This document shows positions 57,127 through 64,000 of a stretch of DNA of 64,000 bases, in pieces. The notes beneath the pieces are model-generated. The model made no database searches. It saw only the letters and a list, made by a program, of their open reading frames with translations, and was not told where the DNA came from. This stretch comes from Halomonas citrativorans (GTDB lineage Bacteria; Pseudomonadota; Gammaproteobacteria; Pseudomonadales; Halomonadaceae): positions 62,001 to 126,000 of the forward strand of contig NZ_FUKM01000014.1 in the NCBI RefSeq assembly GCF_900163645.1, given 5' to 3'. A program made the translations under genes and the position numbers. The first letter of the stretch is position 1. Each line of letters begins with the position of its first letter.

Positions 57127-57552
57127 TTAAACAATACGCCGTTCCATGTAGTGAGTATTGCCTTCCGTTTTACGAATGTGAAAGCCTATGCGTTCGTAGA
57201 GCGCGACGGCAGGATTAATGCAGAACACCCGAAGGCGCAGCGTATCGATACTCGATTGCCGCGCCCTGTGTACCATATGATGGATGGCTGCCGTACCAAA
57301 ACCCTGACGCTGCCACTGCGGCGCGATTTGCAGCTCGCGAATATAGCAAGCCTCGGTAGCCTGGTTGATACACAGTAGGCCCACCGGGTGCGTGTTAATG
57401 ACCAACTGATAGCTTTCCAGGGTGCGCCACTCACTTTCAAACAAAGCGCTGTCCCAGTGCATATCCAACTGCTCATAGTAGCCGGACATATTCTGGCGGA
57501 TCAGTTGCTCTGCAAAATCCTTATCGTTAGTCGGCACAATCAGTGGCGTCAT
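57127..57552 (-). CDS. GNAT-family N-acetyltransferase
   Basis: 141 residues; acetyl-CoA loop IAPQWQRQGFGTAAIHHMVH (Q-R-Q-G-F-G, about 78-97) and LRVFCINPAVALYERIGFHI. Substrate unknown. Converges on the EamA gene; next upstream on its own strand is the LysE-type exporter. Confidence 0.82.
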   Translation of the reverse strand: MTPLIVPTNDKDFAEQLIRQNMSGYYEQLDMHWDSALFESEWRTLESYQLVINTHPVGLLCINQATEACYIRELQIAPQWQRQGFGTAAIHHMVHRARQSSIDTLRLRVFCINPAVALYERIGFHIRKTEGNTHYMERRIV

Positions 57553-57602
57553 ATTTACTCCTGGCGCCCTTTCGCACTCGTTGAGAAAGCACCTTAATTG
57601 GC

Positions 57603-58226
57603 CTATGAGCGCTGAGACTTGAGCCCAAGCAACAGGGCTGCGCCAATTAGGCCAGCTCCTGCAAATCGCTCAACCCATATCTGTTTTCTGCCGCTTAATT
57701 TCGCTGCTATCCAGTTCCCGCCCTTACCGTAGGCGCTGAGAAACAGACCATCAATCACGATATAAGAAAAGCCCAGCACGAGAATTTGCGGAAGCAAGCT
57801 ATGGGTAGAACTCAAAAATTGTGGAAAGAGAGCAGCAAAGAACACAACTGCTTTGGGGTTAGCGGCTGATGTGATGAACCCACGCGCCCAGAGTGCTTTC
57901 AGCGATGCCCTACGGGCAGGCGCGGCTACGCCATGCGTTTTGAACGATCGGATAATCTGACGCATGCCTAGCCAAATCAGATAGCCCACGCCGAGCCATT
58001 TGACAACGGAGAACCCATACTTGGAAGCATGTAAAGCCGCTGCCAACCCAAGCCCTGCCAAGATAATTTGAAAGGTATTGGCGGTTAAATCGCCGGCGGC
58101 CGTGGCAAGCGACCTTTGGAATCCATTCGACGCACTGACAGAAAGCATGAGCAAATGACTCGGCCCCGGTGTACTCATGAACAGCAGCACCGTACCGACA
58201 TATAGAGCCCATGTTTCAACTGTCAT
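57603..58226 (-). CDS. LysE-family translocator (RhtB type)
   Basis: 207 residues, about six helices, LysE/RhtB amino-acid exporter family. The family motif TPGPSHLLMLSVSASNGFQR (about 20-39) is the GPxxLL box, and ITSAANPKAVVFFAALFPQF (about 118-137) is the second conserved segment. Exported substrate not decided by sequence; RhtB relatives export homoserine, threonine and others. It lies near, but not in, the arginine catabolic operon; 51 bp before the GNAT gene. Confidence 0.9.
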   Translation of the reverse strand: MTVETWALYVGTVLLFMSTPGPSHLLMLSVSASNGFQRSLATAAGDLTANTFQIILAGLGLAAALHASKYGFSVVKWLGVGYLIWLGMRQIIRSFKTHGVAAPARRASLKALWARGFITSAANPKAVVFFAALFPQFLSSTHSLLPQILVLGFSYIVIDGLFLSAYGKGGNWIAAKLSGRKQIWVERFAGAGLIGAALLLGLKSQRS

Positions 58227-58347
58227 TTTGAGTCCCTACTGGTTAGGTTATTATCTCGTGCTGAAACATCCGATATACGCATTTTTCTTTTACAAAACTA
58301 TGCACATCACGTCAGTGCCACCCAACACTATTATGTGAGCGTAGCCA

Positions 58348-58584
58348 CTACAAACCTTGTCGAGCCCTTTTTATAGTAGACTCAACCGCTGACAGCGCTT
58401 GAGGACTATTCTTCCAACACGTAGACCTAAGCATCGAAGCGACCATTTCGGCTATTTCTTTTGGTTCGTAATTCGCCAACTCCGAAAACGAACCGATACC
58501 TATTTCCTCAAAGCGCTTAACTACCATAGGCCCAACACCCTTCACCTTCAGTAGCGCAGCTTTTTCTGCTTCACTGAATGCCAT
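58348..58584 (-). CDS. Small helix-hairpin-helix protein
   Basis: 78 residues from the ATG at 58584 (MAFSEAEKAALLKVKGVGPM). VKGVGPMVVKRFEEIGIGSF (about 13-32) is a helix-hairpin-helix of the DNA-binding kind, followed by a second helical pair. One Cys lies in MLRSTCWKNS. Possibly related to the small Cdd1-like HhH proteins; role unknown. Sits downstream of astB on the same strand, in the place where astE would be expected. Confidence 0.65.
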   Translation of the reverse strand: MAFSEAEKAALLKVKGVGPMVVKRFEEIGIGSFSELANYEPKEIAEMVASMLRSTCWKNSPQALSAVESTIKRARQGL

Positions 58585-58642
58585 ATTTATTGGAACTCCC
58601 CAAGCCACATAACGCCTGATTTTAGCTCAAAGCTGATTTCTT

Positions 58643-60010
58643 CTATCCCAACTGAAACGGGTAAACCGACCCTATTTGCAGAAGCTGCGTTAGCTCATCC
58701 AGTGCGCTGAGCGACTCTTCTGCCAACTGCGGATCGGCGAGGTCGCCAGGTACCAAGCGATCCCGGTAGTGGCGATTGACCCAAGCAGTAAGGTCTGCGT
58801 AAAGATCATTGGTGAGCAATACGCGGCCGGTCAGTGCTGCGCGCTCGGCTTCTGAAAGAGCAACGCGCAGGCGCAGGCAGGCGGGGCCGCCGCCGTTGCG
58901 CATGCTTTGCTTGACGTCTTTCACCACCACGTCACTGATGGGGTTATTGCCTGCCAGCAGGTAGTCTTGAACGGTGCGCCAGACGGCTTCGCGCTCCTGG
59001 CATTCGCTGGGCACGACCAGCGTCATGGTGCCATCGGGATTGGAAAGCAGCTGCGAGTTAAATAGGTACGACGCCACTGCATCTTCCAGGCTCACTGCTT
59101 CAATGGGCACACGAACAGGAATCAAGGGCGTCGTCATTTTACGGCGCAGTTCATCGAGCGTCCCCTCTTCATCCAAAAAGGCCATTTCGTGATACAGCAG
59201 CACGGGACCGTTGCCCACGGCGATGACGTCGTTATGAAATACGCCCGCATCAATAGCGTCCGGATGCTGCTGAGCAAATACCGTTTGCGACGCAACAAGC
59301 CCATGCTGGCGGGCTACTGCCTGGCTGGCTTCCAGCGTTTGGCGGGCGGGATAGCGAGCAGGTTCGCGCTCGCCGCTACGCACGTCACCAAACGCTTGGC
59401 GGCCATATACAAACAGATGAACGCCCGGCTCACCGTATTCACCACACAGGCGAGTATGATTGGCAGCACCTTCATCGGAAAACGCAGGCGTGGCGGGCAG
59501 CGCTGGGTGGTGGGCGAAGTGCTGTTCGCTGTGAAAAATGGCCTGCAGCACGCGGCCCGTGGTTTGCGGTTCAAGAAAGCGATGAAAGCTTGATTGCAGG
59601 TTGGCCGGGGTAAAGTGAACCCGGCGGTCCGGCGCATCGATGCTGGGGGTAACGGTACCGGCGTTAGCCGTCCACATGCTCGAAGCGGAACATACAGCCC
59701 GCAACAGTTGCGGGGCCTCTGTGGCGGCGCGGGCGAGCAACTCGTGGTTGTTTCCACTAAATCCTAAATCGCGCAGCGCGCCGATATCCGGGCGCTGCTG
59801 AGGTGGCAGAACGCCTTGGGCGTAGCCTGCCTCCATCAAGGATTTCATTTTTAAAAGCCCTTGTAGCACCCCCTCTTTAGGATTGGACTCAAGGCCGCCG
59901 TGGCTCATGGAAGCCACATTGCCTACGGCGAGCCCTGAGTAGTTATGCGTCGGGCCTACCAGCCCGTCGAAATTGACTTCCCTAACGTTACTGATCACAG
60001 ATGTGCTCAC
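58643..60010 (-). CDS. astB: N-succinylarginine dihydrolase
   Basis: Hydrolyses N2-succinylarginine to succinylornithine, releasing CO2 and two ammonia; third enzyme named in the AST pathway (second reaction). 455 residues, close to the family's usual ~445. Family features: [20 protein letters not shown] (residues 8-27), [20 protein letters not shown], and [20 protein letters not shown] (about 111-130). The catalytic Cys is likely in [14 protein letters not shown] near 374. The start overlaps the astD stop (ATGA-type, 4 bp). Confidence 0.95.
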   Translation of the reverse strand: MSTSVISNVREVNFDGLVGPTHNYSGLAVGNVASMSHGGLESNPKEGVLQGLLKMKSLMEAGYAQGVLPPQQRPDIGALRDLGFSGNNHELLARAATEAPQLLRAVCSASSMWTANAGTVTPSIDAPDRRVHFTPANLQSSFHRFLEPQTTGRVLQAIFHSEQHFAHHPALPATPAFSDEGAANHTRLCGEYGEPGVHLFVYGRQAFGDVRSGEREPARYPARQTLEASQAVARQHGLVASQTVFAQQHPDAIDAGVFHNDVIAVGNGPVLLYHEMAFLDEEGTLDELRRKMTTPLIPVRVPIEAVSLEDAVASYLFNSQLLSNPDGTMTLVVPSECQEREAVWRTVQDYLLAGNNPISDVVVKDVKQSMRNGGGPACLRLRVALSEAERAALTGRVLLTNDLYADLTAWVNRHYRDRLVPGDLADPQLAEESLSALDELTQLLQIGSVYPFQLG

Positions 60011-61482
60011 AGACTAACTCCCGGCGGCAGAGTATCGGGCATCTCCAATGCCTCAGCTTCCATGGAAGCCACCGGATAGGCGCAGTAGTCCGCCGCATAG
60101 TACGCGCTGGGACGGTGGTTGCCGCTATCGCCGACGCCACCGAACGGCGCATCACCCGAAGCCCCAGTGGTCTGGCGGTTCCAGTTCACAATCCCCGCAC
60201 GGATACGCAGCAGAAAATCGTCCCAGTCGGCCTTTTCACCGCCAATCAAACCTGCGGACAAGCCATAGCGCGTGTTATTGGCAAGCATCAGCGCCTCATC
60301 CCAATCACAGTAACGGTGCACCTTCAATAACGGGCCAAAGTACTCCTCGTCAGGCACTTCCAGGCCCGTCACATCGATTAATGCAGGCGTGAGCAGGCTG
60401 GTATTTTCTTTAACACGCTGCATACGGTTAATCACCGTGCCACCCAACGCCTCCAGCGCATCCTGTGCTTTTAGCAGGCCTTCAGCCGCCACCACACTGA
60501 CCAGGCCGCCGTAAAATGGTGTGGGCGACTCATCAAACTGCCCAGCCACGTGAAGCCTGGCAATCGCTTCGGAAAGCGCGTCAATTAGCCGGTCGCCAAC
60601 CTCGCCCTGGGGTACGATCAAGCGCCGGGCGCAGGTGCAGCGCTGGCCACCGGACAGAAAGGCGGATTGCAAAATGGCCAGCACGGCGGCGCGCTCATCA
60701 TCCACGTCTTTCACCACCAGCGGATTATTGCCCCCAAGCTCCAGCGCGAGGATTTTATCCAGTTGCCCGGCAAACTGCTGTTGCAGCATGCCGCCAACCT
60801 GTGCACTGCCGGTAAACAGCAGGCCATCGATCCCTGGGTGCACAGAGAGCGCCTGCCCCACCGGCACACCGCCTTGAACAAGATTGATCACACCATCAGG
60901 CAGCCCGGCTTCTCGCCAGCACTGCAGCGTCAAGTCCGCGGTTAGCGGTGTCTGATCGCTCGGTTTGAAGACGGCGGTGTTGCCTGCCAAGAGAGCCGGC
61001 ACCATGTGGCCGTTAGGCAAGTGGCCTGGGAAGTTATAGGGGCCAAACACCGCCATCACCCCGTGTGGGCGGTGGCGCAGCACGGCTTTGGCACTGCCTA
61101 CAGCTTTTTCACGCTCGCCGGTGCGCTCCTTGTACGCCTTGAGTGAGAGCGCTATTTTCCCCACCATAGCACCCGCTTCCGTACGCGCTTCCCAAAGTGG
61201 CTTGCCGGTTTCAGAGGCAATGGCGACAGCCAGCGCTTCACTGCGTGATTTAAGTACCTCAGCAAAACGCTCGACCAGCGCTTGGCGTTCGCCAAATGGC
61301 GTTTTTGCCCATTCGGGAAACGCTTTACGCGCAGCGGCTACCGCTTCTGCAACCTGAGAATCACTGGCCGATGCCCCTTGCCAGAGTAGCCCGCCTGAGA
61401 CGGGGTCAAACTTACTAAACGATGCTGCAGCGCCCTCCACCCAGGCGCCGTTGATAAGCTGCTGTTGTTGGGCGTGCATCAT
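60007..61482 (-). CDS. astD: Succinylglutamate-semialdehyde dehydrogenase
   Basis: Oxidises N-succinylglutamate semialdehyde with NAD+. 491 residues, standard. The catalytic Cys lies in [20 protein letters not shown] (near 280), the catalytic Glu in [18 protein letters not shown] (near 246), and NAD-binding parts in [20 protein letters not shown] (about 135-154) and [18 protein letters not shown]. The ATG at 61482 is close to the aruG stop (15 bp). Fourth gene of the cluster; its end overlaps astB by 4 bp. Confidence 0.95.
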   Translation of the reverse strand: MMHAQQQQLINGAWVEGAAASFSKFDPVSGGLLWQGASASDSQVAEAVAAARKAFPEWAKTPFGERQALVERFAEVLKSRSEALAVAIASETGKPLWEARTEAGAMVGKIALSLKAYKERTGEREKAVGSAKAVLRHRPHGVMAVFGPYNFPGHLPNGHMVPALLAGNTAVFKPSDQTPLTADLTLQCWREAGLPDGVINLVQGGVPVGQALSVHPGIDGLLFTGSAQVGGMLQQQFAGQLDKILALELGGNNPLVVKDVDDERAAVLAILQSAFLSGGQRCTCARRLIVPQGEVGDRLIDALSEAIARLHVAGQFDESPTPFYGGLVSVVAAEGLLKAQDALEALGGTVINRMQRVKENTSLLTPALIDVTGLEVPDEEYFGPLLKVHRYCDWDEALMLANNTRYGLSAGLIGGEKADWDDFLLRIRAGIVNWNRQTTGASGDAPFGGVGDSGNHRPSAYYAADYCAYPVASMEAEALEMPDTLPPGVSL

Positions 61483-61496
61483 GTTCTCCTACCTGT

Positions 61497-62528
61497 TCAG
61501 GTTTCCAGAAGCCGCACGGCATCACCTGTGGTAACCCCTAGGCGCTCGGCTTCTGTGTGGCTTAAAACAATCGTATCGCGGGTGGGTGCACGGCCTATCC
61601 ACGCGGCGGTAAAGGCCTGCATGGTGGTGGTCGCGGCCAACCAGCGGCTAACGCTCTCATCAGGTGCCTTGGTCGATACTTCAACGTGATATAGCTGCGA
61701 ATTGCGCACAGCCCGCACATCGTCTATATAGGCTTCAACCGTCGGGCCACCGTCAAAAATATCGATATAGCCTTCCCAGCGCAGCCCCTCTTTTTTGAGC
61801 ATTTCAAGCGCAGGCCGGGTATGGCGATGCACTTGGCCAATACACGCGCGCGCCTCTTCGGCCATAAAGGTGGTGTAAATGGGAAAACGCGGCATCAATT
61901 CACCGATAAAGCTTTTCTGCCCAAGACCGGTCAAGCGGTCGGCTTCGCTGAAATCCATGGGAAAAAAGTGTTTTCCAAGGCTCTCCCAGAAGGGACTGCG
62001 GTTCTGCTCATCGAACACGCCGCGCATTTCTGCGAGCACTTTCTCAGGAAAACGATCACGAAACTGCGCAATAAACAGCCAGCGTGCCTTGGAGAGTAGT
62101 GCACCGTTGCGCAGATGCTTATTGGCCTCGCCGCGATATTCCGGGCGCAAAAAAAGTGAGCATACTTCGGCATCGCCGGTATGGTCAGAGCTTAAAAACA
62201 GCGTATCGATGGTGCGGTGCAAGTCCAACTGTACCGACGAGTGCGCCAGCGTGCCCAACCGATAGTTATAAAAAGGCACTTCGTGCCCTACCTGGCCTTC
62301 AATGGCACAGCAGCCAGCCAGCTCGCCATTGGCCTCATCTTCCAGCACAAAGAAGTAGAGCCGATTGTTAACCGGGGTGCGCTCTTCAAACGCGCGAACA
62401 GACGTTTCAATTTTTTCTGCCAGAAATTCTCGGTTATTGGGCAGCGAGGTAAAGCCCACGCCCGCCTGCTGCGCAAGCGCCAGCAACCCATCAACATCTG
62501 CACGGGCGATAGGACGAATGCGCATCAT
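61497..62528 (-). CDS. aruG: Arginine N-succinyltransferase, second subunit (AruG type)
   Basis: 343 residues, AstA family. In organisms with two AstA paralogues (AruF, AruG in Pseudomonas) both form the enzyme that succinylates arginine from succinyl-CoA. Key segments: MRIRPIARADVDGLLALAQQ (1-20), VGFTSLPNNREFLAEKIETS, EVCSLFLRPEYRGEANKHLR (about 121-140, the acyl-CoA loop), FDEQNRSPFWESLGKHFFPM and IDIFDGGPTVEAYIDDVRAV. The start overlaps the end of aruF by 4 bp (ATGA), and the end is 15 bp from astD. Confidence 0.93.
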   Translation of the reverse strand: MMRIRPIARADVDGLLALAQQAGVGFTSLPNNREFLAEKIETSVRAFEERTPVNNRLYFFVLEDEANGELAGCCAIEGQVGHEVPFYNYRLGTLAHSSVQLDLHRTIDTLFLSSDHTGDAEVCSLFLRPEYRGEANKHLRNGALLSKARWLFIAQFRDRFPEKVLAEMRGVFDEQNRSPFWESLGKHFFPMDFSEADRLTGLGQKSFIGELMPRFPIYTTFMAEEARACIGQVHRHTRPALEMLKKEGLRWEGYIDIFDGGPTVEAYIDDVRAVRNSQLYHVEVSTKAPDESVSRWLAATTTMQAFTAAWIGRAPTRDTIVLSHTEAERLGVTTGDAVRLLET

Positions 62529-63607
62529 ATTTCTCCTTCATCAAAGGCATCCACCGCGCTGGGCAGAGTGAGTGGTGCAGCAAATACAGCTCGCCCCTCT
62601 TCTACTCCCAAGCGTTTGGCATCCGCCTCTGAAAGCATCAGTTGCCCAGTGGCTGAAAGCGCGTAACGGGCGACAATGCAGCGAAAATCACCCAGCGCCT
62701 GATTAGCGATCAAGGCAGGTTCGGCATCTGGAAGCGTTTCGTCCGGACGAAGGCGTACCGGATGCCAAGCGGCACGGTTGAATGTCGCCAAACGCTCGCG
62801 TTCGGCTTTCACAAGCGGCCCGGCGTCGAAAATGTCCACATGGCGCGAGCGCACGAAGCCTTCGGCAAGCATCTCCTGCAAAGCTTCTTCATGCGCAGGA
62901 TGCTCCCGGCCAATCGCCGCCCGGGCCGGTGGCGTCAACAGCGGCAAATAGAGCGGGAACTGAGGCATCACCTCGGCAATAAAGCTTTTGGAGCGCACAC
63001 CTGCGATGTGGTTGATATCGTGAAAACTGCGCGCAAAAAAGTGGTGGCCCACACTTTCCCAAAAGGGCGATTCGTTCTGCGCATCCAGGTAACCGGGAAA
63101 CGCCACGGCCAATATGCGCGAAAAACGCTCGGGGTACTGGGCAATAAACATCAGCCGAGCACGCCGCAACAGGCTTTCGGCGCTGGTCCCCTTGTAACGC
63201 GGGTTTAGTGAATACGCGCACAGCAGCGTAGCGTCAGAAACCTCATGAGAGAGCGCCAGGGTTTGTACTTCGCGACGTACATTGAGCTGTTGGGACGCAT
63301 GAATCAACGTTTCCTGGCGGTAGGTGTAGTAGGCCTCATTGGCGCCCGCTTGAGCACGAATAGTGGCCGTTCCCAGCACTTCGCCATTACCCTTTTCATC
63401 CAACAACGCGCTGTTTTCAAGCACGAAGGTGTAGTGCTCGTTACCTGGAAACTCGATCTCATCATTAAACGCTGCTAGGGAGCGCTCAATGCGCTCCTCT
63501 AAACGTTCGCGGTTAGCGGGCAGGTTGGTAAGCTTGGGAGTCGCATGCTCTGCCAACACGACCAGCGCTTCGAGATCCGCCATTTTGACCGGACGAATGA
63601 CCAGCAT
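62525..63607 (-). CDS. aruF: Arginine N-succinyltransferase, first subunit (AruF type)
   Basis: 360 residues from the ATG at 63607 (MLVIRPVKMADLEALVVLAE), the conserved AruF-type start, preceded by GAGGGGG about 8 nt upstream. A longer frame begins at 63649, overlapping the astC stop as ATGA; that start is also possible (374 residues). The core has the AstA family pattern: TKLTNLPANRERLEERIERS-like segment, YSLNPRYKGTSAESLLRRAR, QNESPFWESVGHHFFARSFH and VDIFDAGPLVKAERERLATF. Divergent paralogue of aruG beside it. Confidence 0.92.
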   Translation of the reverse strand: MLVIRPVKMADLEALVVLAEHATPKLTNLPANRERLEERIERSLAAFNDEIEFPGNEHYTFVLENSALLDEKGNGEVLGTATIRAQAGANEAYYTYRQETLIHASQQLNVRREVQTLALSHEVSDATLLCAYSLNPRYKGTSAESLLRRARLMFIAQYPERFSRILAVAFPGYLDAQNESPFWESVGHHFFARSFHDINHIAGVRSKSFIAEVMPQFPLYLPLLTPPARAAIGREHPAHEEALQEMLAEGFVRSRHVDIFDAGPLVKAERERLATFNRAAWHPVRLRPDETLPDAEPALIANQALGDFRCIVARYALSATGQLMLSEADAKRLGVEEGRAVFAAPLTLPSAVDAFDEGEI

Positions 63608-63645
63608 TCTTGACGCCCCCTCTCTCAATATCGCCGTGGTCGAAT

Positions 63646-64000
63646 TCATGCGTTGGCAACAAGGCGCTCAATCGCACGCTCTAAACGGGCCATACCTTCA
63701 GCAATGTCTGCCTCCGGCACTACCAGTGAAGGCGCCAGGCGAAGTACGTTAGGACCTGCAATCAATGCCATTACGCCTTCTTCGATGGCCAGCGGCAGAA
63801 TATCCTTGGCGCGGCCTTCAAAGGCGTCCGACATCTGGGCACCTATCAACAGACCCATGCCGCGAATTTCTTTAAACACGCCATGCTTGCGATTAATGGT
63901 TTCCAGCTGCTCACGGAACAGGTCGTGGCGCTTTTGAATGCCTTCCAATACGTCTGGTGTATCGATAAATTCCAGCGCAGCCAACGCAATCGCTGAGCCC
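63646..64000 (-). CDS. astC: Acetylornithine/succinylornithine aminotransferase, C-terminal part (5' end outside window)
   Basis: The frame runs off the right edge. What is seen is the C-terminal ~118 residues: EIRGMGLLIGAQMSDAFEGR (typical G-x-G-L-x-x-G-x-x of this class III aminotransferase family), IAGPNVLRLAPSLVVPEADI (the conserved N-V-x-R-x-x-P-x-L segment), and a final helix ARLERAIERLVANA. Gene order identifies it as the first reaction's aminotransferase in the AST operon. The Lys that binds PLP and the N-terminus are outside the window. Confidence 0.93.
   Translation of the reverse strand, partial: GSAIALAALEFIDTPDVLEGIQKRHDLFREQLETINRKHGVFKEIRGMGLLIGAQMSDAFEGRAKDILPLAIEEGVMALIAGPNVLRLAPSLVVPEADIAEGMARLERAIERLVANA

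Overview
This window looks like chromosomal DNA of a moderately GC-rich gammaproteobacterium of the Halomonadaceae (Halomonas/Vreelandella type). The taxonomic call is an inference from gene content: a Pseudomonas-like sdhCDAB-sucAB-lpd-sucCD block divergent from gltA, a two-subunit arginine succinyltransferase, a K+/H+ antiporter, NfeD plus stomatin, and acidic protein tails typical of halophiles. I see no phage, plasmid, IS transposase or CRISPR array.

Layout. 1-400 is the end of a membrane flippase-like gene. 478-12235 (minus strand) is the TCA-cycle cluster: succinate dehydrogenase, 2-oxoglutarate dehydrogenase (E1, E2 with two lipoyl domains, E3) and succinyl-CoA synthetase, with hairpins at most complex boundaries. 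gltA (citrate synthase) runs the other way from 12735 behind a good sigma70-type promoter. 14022-14647 is a long AT-rich gap with DnaA-box-like sites. It is followed by tRNA-Glu, tRNA-Ala (their own strong promoter) and gltX on the minus strand. 16718-25753 holds small regulators, a lipoprotein, NfsA, a 142-bp palindromic repeat element, a DksA-like protein, a methyltransferase, a chemoreceptor with a CheR-docking tail, a zinc alcohol dehydrogenase with a divergent AraC regulator, and a VOC protein with a divergent LysR regulator. 25851-27554 is malate:quinone oxidoreductase with a signal peptide and an acidic tail. 27697-34166 is a run of small metabolic and hypothetical genes, including ArfB, a truncated phosphoesterase and a proline-racemase-superfamily enzyme. 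34189-43189 holds an MDR oxidoreductase, CorA, a frameshifted GAF-domain remnant, a sodium:solute symporter under a TPP riboswitch, an unrecognised gene, mmsA and a K+/H+ antiporter. 43315-58584 holds DUF3581, a giant AsmA-like protein, a TRIC channel, NfeD/SPFH, a membrane diguanylate cyclase, a second symporter with a small partner, acetyltransferases, BluB, a MarR/EamA divergent pair with two palindromic operators, and a LysE exporter. 58643-64000 is the arginine succinyltransferase (AST) operon astC-aruF-aruG-astD-astB.

How it fits together. Three central-carbon units (TCA cluster, gltA, mqo) and two catabolic feeders are present. AST gives glutamate and succinate; mmsA gives propionyl-CoA or acetyl-CoA. 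The most interesting items are the TPP riboswitch, whose conserved core itself contains the Shine-Dalgarno sequence of a sodium:solute symporter (a candidate thiamine or precursor transporter), the DnaA-box/AT-rich intergenic region, the duplicated lipoyl domain in SucB, the Ser/Thr active-site variant of the proline racemase family, the exported Mqo, and two gene remnants. I did not find a convincing wholly new multi-gene system; most of the window is ordinary chromosome.
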